Shown here one piece after another: positions 1-7,158 of a stretch of DNA of 29,127 bases (positions are counted from its first letter, which is position 1; every line of letters starts with the position of its first letter). Position numbers and translations under genes: made by a program. The notes beneath the pieces are model-generated. The model saw only the letters and a program-made list of their open reading frames with translations. It did not search any database and had not been told where the DNA came from. Source of the DNA: JAZKFR01 sp040386295 (GTDB lineage Bacteria > Pseudomonadota > Gammaproteobacteria > Burkholderiales > Rhodocyclaceae); assembly GCA_040386295.1 (NCBI GenBank), contig JAZKFR010000021.1, positions 1 through 29,127 of the forward strand, given 5' to 3'.

Positions 1-138
1 GGGCAAGCATACCGGGAGCATGCCGGACACCTGCCAGCTAACCCGCTTGAAATCTAGATTCACCATGCTGCTGCATTCTTATAAAAATACCTGCATGAAA
101 AAAGGGGGTCTCTACTCAACACAAAAGAGGTTCCCTAA

Positions 139-360
139 ATGCAAATAGCAACTGGCCAATCATTCCCGCCACTGGCGCTGGAATCACGTACCGCAATCCC
201 TACCGAGAACACCGCTTGTGACCTGAGTAAAAAGCCCCAGACCTTACGTTCTTGGGCTTGTCTCGCAAATGGCTCCATTCGCCCAGTACGCATCAATGGC
301 CGTCTGTTCTGGCGTGTGGCCGACACTCAGCCAGTGCTGAGTCGCGAGCTGCGCAAATGA
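139..360 (+). CDS. Small HTH DNA-binding protein of a mobile-element cassette
   Basis: This 73-residue protein has a core around residues 26-60 (KKPQTLRSWA, then an NG..RPVRINGRLFW stretch). I recognise it as the small MerR/excisionase-like DNA-binding protein found in phages and integrative elements of Burkholderiales. It probably binds DNA through the helix containing QTLRSWA. In the usual form the C-terminus continues as a short IRR-LLG helix; here it diverges (VADTQPVLSRELRK), which may be decay. An AAGAGG ribosome site lies at about 125-130, before ATG 139. Its stop overlaps the next start as ATGA, so the two genes are probably translationally coupled. The family call comes from memory of similar proteins; no specific target can be named. 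Confidence 0.65.
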   Translation: MQIATGQSFPPLALESRTAIPTENTACDLSKKPQTLRSWACLANGSIRPVRINGRLFWRVADTQPVLSRELRK

Positions 361-767
361 AGAAAGCGCCCTGCCTTGAAGAAAAGTCGAGCGCTACTGA
401 GTCGGTCAAGCGTACCAACTCAAAATTCATGGGTACCGAAAACCCGCGCCATTTGCGCGCTATTGATGCCTTGCTGACACGCCCTATGCCGAGAGAGCAT
501 CTCGACCTGCAGGTAGGGTGTAGCAATTCACCTGAGCTTATCGCCGAGCTTCGCCGCCGTGGTTTAGCAGTGCCGTGTGAACGCGTACCTGATACAGACC
601 GTGACGGAAAGCCGATTAAGCGCGGCGTTTATCACCTCATCAAACAAGACCGTAGCAAAATTACTCGATGGCTAGCATCGCGCCAGAAAGGGCAGATTGA
701 TTTAGCTTTGGCTGGTTTACTTGCCTTCGCTGCCGTGTGCGCCTTTAAGTTGCTTGGGGTTTTGTGA
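357..767 (+). CDS. Winged-helix protein with C-terminal membrane segment (mobile-element cassette)
   Basis: This 136-residue protein starts at ATG 357, inside the stop of the preceding gene (ATGA overlap); a longer reading of the same frame from 252 would run through that gene and is unlikely. Residues about 27-95 (from NPRHLRAIDALL through SPELIAELRRRGL to the RGVYHL region) resemble the small winged-helix proteins that follow the HTH gene in Burkholderiales mobile-element cassettes. The C-terminus (residues about 113-135, an LALAGLLAFAAVCAF core) is hydrophobic enough for one transmembrane helix, which is not typical of a plain DNA-binding protein. Its function is unknown. The next ORF starts on the last base of its stop codon. 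Confidence 0.65.
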   Translation: MKKAPCLEEKSSATESVKRTNSKFMGTENPRHLRAIDALLTRPMPREHLDLQVGCSNSPELIAELRRRGLAVPCERVPDTDRDGKPIKRGVYHLIKQDRSKITRWLASRQKGQIDLALAGLLAFAAVCAFKLLGVL

Positions 768-931
768 TGCGCGCTAGATCATCCACAAAGCACGCCTATG
801 CAGGCATCGAGGACAGCGTAATCGACAGTCCAGCCTATTCGTATTTGTCGTACTCAGCGTGCAGGCTGTTAACGTTTATTGCGTTCCGCCTCATTCGCAC
901 GCATGTCAAGCCAGGCAGACTAATGGGATAG
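767..931 (+). pseudogene. Truncated third gene of the mobile-element cassette
   Basis: This 54-residue ORF starts at ATG 767 on the last base of the preceding stop (TGATG overlap). The region IDSPAYSYLSYSACRLLTFI followed by GRLMG resembles the N-terminal part of a protein usually third in this cassette, where 'LDSPAWRVLS.NARRLI' is followed by 'NGRLMAPY' and a further DNA-binding part. Here a TAG stop falls immediately after GRLMG, so the remainder is missing. None of the three frames downstream obviously restores it. I treat it as a remnant, although a short functional protein cannot be excluded. Confidence 0.5.
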
Positions 932-971
932 AAACTACATATTCGACTGTGTGCCGTAACAAACAGCAAAA

Positions 972-998
972 ACAGCCGCCCAAGGGTGGCTGTTTCTT
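972..998 (+). terminator. Rho-independent terminator of the mobile-element cassette
   Basis: Two 10-nt arms (972-981 and 984-993, one G-T pair) separated by AA are followed by TTCTTT. The hairpin lies 40 bp after the truncated third gene, on the strand expected for ending its transcription. The drawn two-base loop is too tight, so the innermost pair probably opens. Confidence 0.7.
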
Positions 999-1103
999 TG
1001 GACTGTGTTGCTAGGGGGTATTGACCAGAAAAAACCGGAAAAACCTACAACTGCCTTATGCAAAGGCTACGGCTTTAAACAAACGATATGAAATTGTTCT
1101 TAC

Positions 1104-1180
1104 TGGTGGTGATGGGCAGAATCGAACTGCCGACCTATGGGTTATGAATCCATCGCTCTAACCGTCTGAGCTACATCACC
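1104..1180 (-). tRNA. tRNA-Met(CAT), elongator type
   Basis: Read on the minus strand, the gene has a 7-bp acceptor stem (GGTGATG with CATCACC), D-arm GTAGCTCAG, anticodon loop TTCATAA with anticodon CAT, T-loop TTCGATT and an encoded CCA (1104-1106). Pairing at position 1 is G-C, so it is not an initiator tRNA. Its overall resemblance is to the elongator tRNA-Met rather than tRNA-Ile2, which also has a CAT anticodon. The last pair of the anticodon stem is A-C instead of A-T. Confidence 0.93.
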
Positions 1181-1194
1181 GTCTAGGGCGGCGC

Positions 1195-1223
1195 ATTGTA
1201 GTTTGGGCTGGTGTTTTGGTCAA
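1195..1223 (-). promoter_or_regulatory. Sigma70 promoter of tRNA-Met
   Basis: On the minus strand, TTGACC (1223-1218) is followed after exactly 17 bp by TACAAT (1200-1195), which ends 14 bp before the tRNA 5' end at 1180. Both boxes match the sigma70 consensus at 5 of 6 positions. Confidence 0.8.
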
Positions 1224-1472
1224 GAAATTGTCCTCATTAAGCTCTTTTGTTGATTTGACGAGCTCAGCTTTCTACTATGGCCGTTTGCCTAATCAAGTTT
1301 GAATCTGCTGCTGTTTGCTCAAGCGTGCTGGGGTTGCCATTCCCTCGTATCGATGAATCGTGTACCTTGCCTTGCCTGCTGAGGCAAGCGCTCGCTAAAG
1401 TTTGTCTCTAGCCTTTTTGTTAGAGCCTTGTGTTGTTTTCTGCTAGCAGCCGATCTGGCTGCGTTTTCCTGA

Positions 1473-2504
1473 ATGATGAATATGACTAAGTTATCTTTTC
1501 GATGCCTGCTGTTCGCTTTCCTGTGCCTACTGTCGATGGGCGCTCAGGCGGGTAAAACACTAGACAAAATCAAGCAACGTGGCGTGCTGCAGTGCGGTGT
1601 TAGTCTCGGTTTAGCAGGTTTTTCGGCGAGTAATAGCCAAGGCGTCTGGCGTGGCTTGGACGTTGATATTTGCAAAGCCTTGGCGGCGGCGGTGTTGGGA
1701 GATGCGTCTAAAGTGAAGTGGGTTCCGCTCAACGCGCAGCAGCGTTTTGCCGCTTTGCAGTCGGGCGAGGTCGACGTGTTGTCGCGTAATACAAGTTGGA
1801 CTTTGAGTCGTGATGCGTCTTTGGGCTTTCATTTCACCAGCATTGTTTTTTACGACGGACAAGGTTTTATGGTGTCGCGCGCTTCGGGCATTCGTAGTGC
1901 GCGGCAATTGAAAGACGCTGAAGTTTGCGTGCAGTCGGGAACGACGACTGAGAAAAATATGAGCGATTATTTTCGTGCGCTCAAAATCAAGGTTAAGCCG
2001 ATTGTCTTTGAGAATTTCGAGGCATCGTTGAAGGCTTTCTTTAGTGGTCGTTGCCAGGCCTACACGACTGATGCCTCGAGTTTGGCGGCAATTTTGCAGC
2101 GCGAAAGCAGGCACCCAGAGCAATATTTAATCTTGCCAGAATTGATTTCTAAAGAACCGATGGCGCCCGTGGTGCGTAATGACGATAACGAATGGTTTGC
2201 TATCGTCAAATGGGTGGTTAATGCTTTGATCACTGCGGAAGAAGAGGCGGTGACCCAAGCCAATGTAGCGCAGCAAAAAACGTCTGATAACCCGGTGGTG
2301 CAGCGTTTGCTCGGTGTGCAGGAAGACACCGGTAGGCTGCTCGGTTTGGATCGAGCCTGGGCGTATCGAGCGATTAGTGCGGTGGGGAATTATGGCGAGA
2401 TTTTTGAGCGCAACCTGGGTAGCGCTTCGCCCTTAAAGCTAGCGCGTGGGCCGAATAAGTTATGGAGCCAAGGTGGCTTGATCTATGCGCCGCCTATACG
2501 CTGA
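1473..2504 (+). CDS. Periplasmic amino-acid ABC transporter substrate-binding protein (AapJ-like, SBP family 3)
   Basis: This 343-residue solute-binding protein is related to general L-amino-acid binding proteins (AapJ/BztA). A signal peptide (LSFRCLLFAFLCLLSMGAQA, then GKTLDKI) targets it to the periplasm. Family features include 'IKQRGVLQCGVS', 'GVWRGLDVDICKALAAAV', 'RFAALQSGEVDVLSRNTSWTLSRD', 'VQSGTTTE' and the C-terminal 'NYGEIFERNLG'. In this family the protein delivers amino acids to a membrane permease, but no permease or ATPase gene lies beside it, so its partner must be encoded elsewhere. Three nearby ATG codons (1473, 1476, 1482) and no clear ribosome site leave the exact start open by a few residues. 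It converges on the GGDEF gene with 33 bp between the stops. Confidence 0.88.
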   Translation: MMNMTKLSFRCLLFAFLCLLSMGAQAGKTLDKIKQRGVLQCGVSLGLAGFSASNSQGVWRGLDVDICKALAAAVLGDASKVKWVPLNAQQRFAALQSGEVDVLSRNTSWTLSRDASLGFHFTSIVFYDGQGFMVSRASGIRSARQLKDAEVCVQSGTTTEKNMSDYFRALKIKVKPIVFENFEASLKAFFSGRCQAYTTDASSLAAILQRESRHPEQYLILPELISKEPMAPVVRNDDNEWFAIVKWVVNALITAEEEAVTQANVAQQKTSDNPVVQRLLGVQEDTGRLLGLDRAWAYRAISAVGNYGEIFERNLGSASPLKLARGPNKLWSQGGLIYAPPIR

Positions 2505-2537
2505 GCGTTTTATTTTTATTGCGAATGAACAACGGTT

Positions 2538-4427
2538 TTAAGCGCAAATAACGCGATTCTTCCCGCTCTGCTTGGCGGTATACATAGCAGTATCGGCGCG
2601 TTTGATCGCGCTAGCTTGATCGTCTTGGGATACAAACTCCGTGATGCCAGCGCTGAACGTGATGAGTCGTTTTTCGTTGTTGTGCAGGAAAAATTGTTTG
2701 GTCAGCTCGCGCTGTAGTCGGATCAAAATTTCTTGCGCTGTTTTGATCGGGGTTTCCGGTAGCAGGACAATAAATTCTTCTCCACCAAAGCGCGCTAGGG
2801 TGTCGTTTGGGCGTAACGCGTTGCGGATCACGCTGGCTAGATGAATGAGCGCCGCGTCGCCCGCGTCGTGGCCTAAAGAGTCGTTGAGTTTTTTAAAGTC
2901 ATCAATGTCGATCAAGGCAACGCATAGCGCCGATTGGCGCCGTGTGGCGCGCGCCATTTCTTTGTCGAAAGCGTCTTCTAGGCCGCGTCGATTGAGTGCG
3001 CCGGTGAGCTGGTCTTGACGTACCAAGTAGCTTGCCTCATCCAACTCGTTTTGTAGTTCGCTGACGTGTTTTTCGGCTGCTTCAATCCGTTGCTTAGAGC
3101 TTAAGAAATCGTCACGGGCGCGTTGTGCGTTTAAGCGGATGACACGCGTTTCGCGCACCACCTCGGCGAGTACCTGCTCTAGTTGCGTGATGTCGTTTGC
3201 GGCGCCGATTTTGTTGGCGCATAGCTCGATTTTGTCGTGATAATCGGCGCTCGAGTCGGCAAACTCGGCGAGATGTCCGACGAAATCACTCAGCATTTGT
3301 TTGAGCGCATTTTGTGCTTCGTGCAAGCTGTGTTTGAGCTGACTTTGTTTGAAAATCACTTCTTTTAGTCGGCGTTCTGTGTCGTCGAGTCCGCGCACGT
3401 TTAGCGGCAGTTTTAGCACGTCGCGGATAATTGCCAATTGTCCGCTCAGCCAGCGATCCTCAATCACCAACTCGCTGGCGTTTTCGAGTAACAGTTGTAG
3501 CAGTTTCAGTAAGCCAGCTTGCAATTCGCCGCGCTCGTCGGCTAACAACGCCAGGCGAAAAGCAAAACGCTTGATACGGTTACGTAATTGCTCAAGCGCT
3601 GCCGGGGTATCGGCGTTGCGTATCGTGCTCGCCAGCATACGTGCCTCAGCGTCGACTTCGTTCGAGAGTCGGCTGTCCAAACGTTCCTGGTGATTTTGTT
3701 GATCGCTGCAAACAAGCTCTAAAGTATCGGCAAAAAGTACTCTCCAATCTGATGTGGTTCCTAGTTCGCTGTGTCCTATGATGTGCTCGTCCGCTTTACT
3801 GGTGCGCGCGTCCATGCTTATGCGTGGTGTTTTGCTGCTGCTAGTTTTGTCGCTATGCGTTTCAATTGAGAAAGAGTCGGACAAAGCATCGGACAAAGCA
3901 TCAGTAGTACTACTGGGGTTGAGCGACCATGATTTGACCAGATTCTGTAAACGGTTAAATAAAGCATCATTGTTGCTTGTTGTGCTGCGCAGTACGTGCT
4001 CCAAAGATTCACGCTTGCGCGCTGCCGTGAAGCCGCTTTGCTTCGCTTCCCATTGCTGTAGAAAGTCGCTGATCAATTGACTCCAAAGCAACTCTGTACT
4101 TGTTTTGTCAATGAATTCAATCAGGTTTCCACGGTATGTGGCCCAGTTTTGCGCTTGATAAGCCTGTTCTAGCTGACGTGCTAGGCGTAGCTGTGTTGGA
4201 TTTTTTCTCGGCAATTCAAGCAGCAATGTTTTGAATACGTGTTCGGCGCTGTTCTCTTTGCTTTCTGTCTTAATGGCCTCTGCGCCGCTATTTGCCGTAC
4301 TGTCTGTGGTACCGGCGATTTCGTGATAAATCGTTCGATAATGCTCGGGCGTGGGCGGAATTCGTCTGGTGCTGAGTAAGCGCAAGGTTTCGCGGGCGAT
4401 CTCAGAGGGGTTGTTTGGTTTTGTCAT
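2538..4427 (-). CDS. Diguanylate cyclase (GGDEF) with large helical N-terminal region
   Basis: This 629-residue cytoplasmic protein is predicted to make cyclic di-GMP from two GTP. The GGDEF domain occupies about residues 465-629, opening with DQLTGALNRRG. The active-site loop is GGEEF (548-552), which is a catalytically competent form, and RPND (539-542) sits at the right distance for the product-inhibition I-site. The N-terminal 460 residues have no signal peptide or membrane helix. They begin with IARETLRLLSTRRIPPTPEHYRTIYHEI, split here as IARETLRLL and RRIPPTPEHYR, a start I know from many betaproteobacterial GGDEF proteins. A long helical, probably coiled-coil stretch lies just before the cyclase (about 360-465). 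No recognised sensor domain is visible, so the input signal is unknown. A Ser/Asp/Lys-rich linker (about residues 175-215) holds a short in-frame tandem repeat. Confidence 0.9.
   Translation of the reverse strand: MTKPNNPSEIARETLRLLSTRRIPPTPEHYRTIYHEIAGTTDSTANSGAEAIKTESKENSAEHVFKTLLLELPRKNPTQLRLARQLEQAYQAQNWATYRGNLIEFIDKTSTELLWSQLISDFLQQWEAKQSGFTAARKRESLEHVLRSTTSNNDALFNRLQNLVKSWSLNPSSTTDALSDALSDSFSIETHSDKTSSSKTPRISMDARTSKADEHIIGHSELGTTSDWRVLFADTLELVCSDQQNHQERLDSRLSNEVDAEARMLASTIRNADTPAALEQLRNRIKRFAFRLALLADERGELQAGLLKLLQLLLENASELVIEDRWLSGQLAIIRDVLKLPLNVRGLDDTERRLKEVIFKQSQLKHSLHEAQNALKQMLSDFVGHLAEFADSSADYHDKIELCANKIGAANDITQLEQVLAEVVRETRVIRLNAQRARDDFLSSKQRIEAAEKHVSELQNELDEASYLVRQDQLTGALNRRGLEDAFDKEMARATRRQSALCVALIDIDDFKKLNDSLGHDAGDAALIHLASVIRNALRPNDTLARFGGEEFIVLLPETPIKTAQEILIRLQRELTKQFFLHNNEKRLITFSAGITEFVSQDDQASAIKRADTAMYTAKQSGKNRVICA
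3879..3902. repeat. 12-bp tandem repeat inside the GGDEF gene linker
   Basis: GGACAAAGCATC occurs twice in tandem. On the coding strand the unit gives the repeated residues DALS in a low-complexity linker. It is in frame, so gain or loss of a unit would change linker length without breaking the protein. Confidence 0.8.
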
Positions 4428-4913
4428 GGTCGATTAGTTCTTTGATGAGACCTTGGCGCAACATGCGGTTTGATAAAAAATTCTTAACTTTTTGATGTTT
4501 TTGGATGTAGTCCAGAATTGATTATAAGTACAAGTTATGCTGAGGCTCCATTGTGGGCTTGGCGGCTGTTTCGCAGCTCATTTTTAATGCAAATTGGAAT
4601 GGGCAGTGCAGACAAGGCCAGAGCGTGGGCGCAAAAGCACGGATTGGCAAGTGGCTTAAAATGAGCTGGGGAAAAAGCCCACAATAGAAGATCTCGCAGC
4701 GACTGACAGAAGTGCGGATATTTTCGACAGTTCAGTCGGCTTGCAGCGCAGATATTGATCGTTTTGGATCAATACCGTGCGCGGGTAAGGGTGATGCCAG
4801 GGGAAGTGATGCAGTTGCCGTGTTGCAGGCTGGGGAAATCGCTGTGCTGAGAGCAAAAACTTAATGCAAACGTTTATTTCAGTCTAAGTTGAGGCTTTTT
4901 TGATGCGTTTCAT
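4428..4913. other. Intergenic region between GGDEF gene and tRNA-Asn
   Basis: About 490 bp with no gene I can support. A TATAAT hexamer on the minus strand (4526-4521) could be a -10 box for the GGDEF gene about 95 bp upstream of its start, but no good -35 box sits 17 bp before it. Open frames here (minus 4656-4856; plus about 4690-4863) have no recognisable protein features and no convincing ribosome site. Confidence 0.5.
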
Positions 4914-4916
4914 TCG

Positions 4917-4960
4917 AAAACCATTCGGAAAAATATAAGTTTTTTTCTTAATGGTTTTTT
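4917..4960 (-). terminator. AT-rich hairpin, probable terminator of tRNA-Asn
   Basis: Arms AAAACCATT (4917-4925) and AATGGTTTT (4950-4958) pair perfectly, and inner A- and T-runs can extend the stem. Read on the minus strand, the hairpin follows the 3' end of tRNA-Asn by about 16 bp and ends in TTTT. The long AT-rich inner part lowers confidence. Confidence 0.45.
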
Positions 4961-4975
4961 GAATTTTAAGTTTTT

Positions 4976-5051
4976 TGGCTCCCCGACCTGGGCTCGAACC
5001 AGGGACCTACGGATTAACAGTCCGGCGCTCTACCAACTGAGCTATCAGGGA
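4976..5051 (-). tRNA. tRNA-Asn(GTT)
   Basis: Read on the minus strand, acceptor TCCCTGA pairs with TCGGGGA (one T-G pair). The gene has D-arm TAGCTCAGTTGGTAGAGC, anticodon loop CTGTTAA with anticodon GTT, T-loop TTCGAGC, discriminator G and an encoded CCA (4976-4978). Confidence 0.96.
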
Positions 5052-5065
5052 ATAAAGAAGGCGTA

Positions 5066-5094
5066 ATTGTATGTGCCTAAACGTTCTTCGTCAA
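5066..5094 (-). promoter_or_regulatory. Sigma70 promoter of tRNA-Asn
   Basis: On the minus strand, TTGACG (5094-5089) and TACAAT (5071-5066) are separated by exactly 17 bp. The -10 box lies 14 bp before the tRNA 5' end, the same geometry as the tRNA-Met promoter in this window. Confidence 0.8.
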
Positions 5095-5097
5095 TAG

Positions 5098-5134
5098 AAA
5101 ACCGGGTATTAGATATGCCTAATGTCCCGTTTTT
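5098..5134 (-). terminator. Probable terminator of the M23 peptidase gene
   Basis: A hairpin with arms AAAACCGGGTATTAG and CTAATGTCCCGTTTT pairs over 15 positions with one mismatch and two wobble pairs, around loop ATATGC. Read on the minus strand it lies about 50 bp after the M23 stop and ends in TTTT. It overlaps the region just upstream of the tRNA-Asn -35 box. Confidence 0.5.
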
Positions 5135-5183
5135 CCAGGTCGGTAGCTACTTAAAATAGCTATCTGGCTGAATGCTATAAATC

Positions 5184-6236
5184 TTAAATTTTCTGCTCTT
5201 TTTTCTCTTCTGTTCGCACTGCTTTGTTTAATAAGGCTCCCGTTTCTGATGAAGCATTGCTCCGGGCGCCAGGAGCGGCGTTGGCAAGCTGTCTATTTTT
5301 TTGTAAAAAGCGTAATGGATTTTGTGCGTTTCCTTTGTAGCGCACCTCGAAATGCAAATGAGGGCCGGTTGAGCGTCCGGTGTTTCCGCTAAGACCGATT
5401 TCTTGACCGCGTTTTAGCAACTGGCCAAACTGGACTTCGATGGCGGAAAGATGAGCGTAGCGCGAAGTAAAACCATTGCCGTGATCGATCTCGACTAAAT
5501 ATCCATAAGTCGGGTGTGCTTCGGCAAAGATGACCATGCCACCGGCTGCTGAACGAACTGGTGTTCCTTCCTCAGTCACAAAATCGACTCCTTCATGCAG
5601 CGCTGGCGCATTCAACAGCGGATCGATTCGCCAGCCAAAGCCTGAACCAATAGCTGTCTCTGTGGCTAAGGGCTGCAGTGTGGGTAAAAGATTGGCCGCG
5701 ACACGCCGCTCCATTAACTGGGATTCTAAGGCGGTCAAACTATCGCTTTGCTGTTCCAACATATTGGACAGATAATCAGTTTTGCGTTGTAAATCAGCTG
5801 ACGACAGTATTTGTGTCCCGGCAAGGTGGCTCGCTTCGATTGCCGTTGGCAAAACCAGTGGTCCGCCTTGGCCGTTACTGGATAAGGGCTCGGCGATCTG
5901 GCTTGGCTCGGGTAATGCGATCCCCGTTAAGTTGGCAACGCGTTCTCCCAGTGAGCCTAGTTGTAATAGTTGAGCTTGCATTTCACCCAGTTTGGTCGCC
6001 ATGGTGTTCAAGTTGTCACGCAAAAAAGCTTTACTTTCATCGGCTTGGCGCTGATGTACAGCTAATACTAGACGTTCAGCAAACGGTAAATTGAAATGAA
6101 TACTTAGCCAAGATAAAGCGAGTGACAACGAAAAGAGGCAAACTAATCCGGCGAGAATGAACGCCAGCACTAGCCGTGGCGTCAATAACAGGGTTCTGGC
6201 AGTTGCCATATGGTTGGAGACGAGAATAATATGCAC
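5184..6236 (-). CDS. M23-family (LytM-type) peptidoglycan peptidase, membrane-anchored
   Basis: This 350-residue predicted zinc peptidase acts on peptidoglycan cross-bridges or stems in the periplasm. A membrane helix lies at about residues 21-43, followed by a helical, probably coiled-coil segment (about 60-100 and 145-180). The C-terminal LytM domain (about 195-308) has the zinc-site signatures HEGVDF (His214, Asp218) and HLHFEV (His293, His295), so it looks catalytically active rather than EnvC/NlpD-like. The start is GTG at 6236: a strong GGAGGG site lies just upstream (6241-6246 on the complement), and homologues I know begin similarly (MxII). It is divergent from the DUF721 gene, 40 bp apart. 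In Burkholderiales this pair normally sits between lpxC and secA; secA is not present here. Confidence 0.9.
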   Translation of the reverse strand: MHIILVSNHMATARTLLLTPRLVLAFILAGLVCLFSLSLALSWLSIHFNLPFAERLVLAVHQRQADESKAFLRDNLNTMATKLGEMQAQLLQLGSLGERVANLTGIALPEPSQIAEPLSSNGQGGPLVLPTAIEASHLAGTQILSSADLQRKTDYLSNMLEQQSDSLTALESQLMERRVAANLLPTLQPLATETAIGSGFGWRIDPLLNAPALHEGVDFVTEEGTPVRSAAGGMVIFAEAHPTYGYLVEIDHGNGFTSRYAHLSAIEVQFGQLLKRGQEIGLSGNTGRSTGPHLHFEVRYKGNAQNPLRFLQKNRQLANAAPGARSNASSETGALLNKAVRTEEKKEQKI

Positions 6237-6276
6237 GCAGCCCTCCGCAGAACATGCTGATTTTTTTGGTTATCTG

Positions 6277-6711
6277 ATGCAAAAATTACTTGAGAACTAC
6301 CTGGACAATGATCAAGGTGCCAATAAAGTGTTGGCGCACGCTAGGCAATTAATAAAGCTGTCTAACCTCTATCAAAAAATGCTCCCGCCACATCTTTATC
6401 AAGCTAGTCGTGTTGCCAATTACAATGCCGGTGTGCTTGTGGTTCACACGGGCAATACGGCATTAGCCGCTAAATTAAGACAAATGGCACCGACGCTGAT
6501 CGCTGAATTTTTTAAGCAAGGTGTGCCTTGCAGTGAGCTTAAAATCAAAGTACAAACCCCAGAGCACGATACTTCCAGCAAGGGCAGCACGCAAAAACCG
6601 CTGAGTAGCAAAACACAAAAAAATCTGTCAAACCTAAGCGGTTCCTTGCCGGAATCGCCTCTGCGTGGGGCTCTGGAACATCTATTGGCGCGAGCTGTAA
6701 TCAAGCCATGA
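6277..6711 (+). CDS. DUF721 (DciA-like) family protein
   Basis: This 144-residue protein starts at ATG 6277 (MQKLLENYL); an in-frame ATG at 6157 lies inside the divergent M23 gene and is not credible. Residues about 10-90 match the DUF721 fold: a helical start, then LPPHLYQASRVANYNAGVLV and 'TALAAKLRQMAPTLI', which resembles the KH-like part of DciA. DciA loads the replicative helicase DnaB in many bacteria, but DUF721 members in this genomic position of Burkholderiales are generally annotated only as DUF721. The tail after residue 95 is Ser/Lys-rich and probably disordered. Its last 11 bp overlap the end of the convergent small membrane protein gene. Confidence 0.75.
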   Translation: MQKLLENYLDNDQGANKVLAHARQLIKLSNLYQKMLPPHLYQASRVANYNAGVLVVHTGNTALAAKLRQMAPTLIAEFFKQGVPCSELKIKVQTPEHDTSSKGSTQKPLSSKTQKNLSNLSGSLPESPLRGALEHLLARAVIKP

Positions 6712-6886
6712 GTGCGAGCCGCTCGAAAATCATAAACGCAAAGAAAAGCAGCACTAACGCCAAGACGTAGCGAAAAAAACGAGCTGAAAAATCCAGGTAG
6801 CGACGATCCTTAGTTAAGGCAAATCCTGCCAAGCCGACTGCGATGGCAATCAAACTCAGTGCTGCCAATAAACGCATTAGCCACAT
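6701..6886 (-). CDS. Small two-helix membrane protein, function unknown
   Basis: From ATG 6886 the product is 61 residues; a TTG eight codons upstream (6910) is possible. There are two hydrophobic segments (LMRLLAALSLIAIAVGLAGF and YVLALVLLFFAFMIF). Between them lies the charged hairpin TKDRRYLDFSARFFR, which I recall from small uncharacterised proteins in this position in betaproteobacteria. It lies on the lpxC strand, 272 bp downstream of lpxC, and its last 11 bp overlap the convergent DUF721 gene. I do not recognise a function. Confidence 0.6.
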   Translation of the reverse strand: MWLMRLLAALSLIAIAVGLAGFALTKDRRYLDFSARFFRYVLALVLLFFAFMIFERLALMA

Positions 6887-7158
6887 AAAAATTGCTTTCT
6901 GAACATTCAACAGCGATTAGCCATAATCGGTCGCAAACATAAAATCTGCCGCTAAGTTTTAGTTTCTGTTCTTGTTGCTCGATTTTAGTTCGCGTCGGAA
7001 CAGGTATTTCACCGTTGCTGGCTTGATTTTTTGCTACAGCAGAAGCCAAAATTTTTTGTTTGGGCACACACAGGATAGGCAATGCTGAACGAGCAGGATG
7101 CCTTGCACAGAGTCGAGATGAGCTAAGTCAATTTGAATTAGCTCAACGCTAGTATTTG

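Noticed and set aside
2505..2537. Terminator between the convergent SBP and GGDEF genes
   Set aside because: The 33-bp gap has only a poor GCGTT/AACGC pairing and no proper hairpin with T-run.
4656..4856. Open frame of 66 residues on the minus strand (and an overlapping plus-strand frame to about 4863)
   Set aside because: No ribosome site, no recognisable protein pattern, and two frames open at once in the same DNA; treated as chance.
6157..6276. Extended start of the DUF721 protein
   Set aside because: It would overlap the N-terminal coding part of the divergent M23 gene, whose own start has a strong GGAGGG site.
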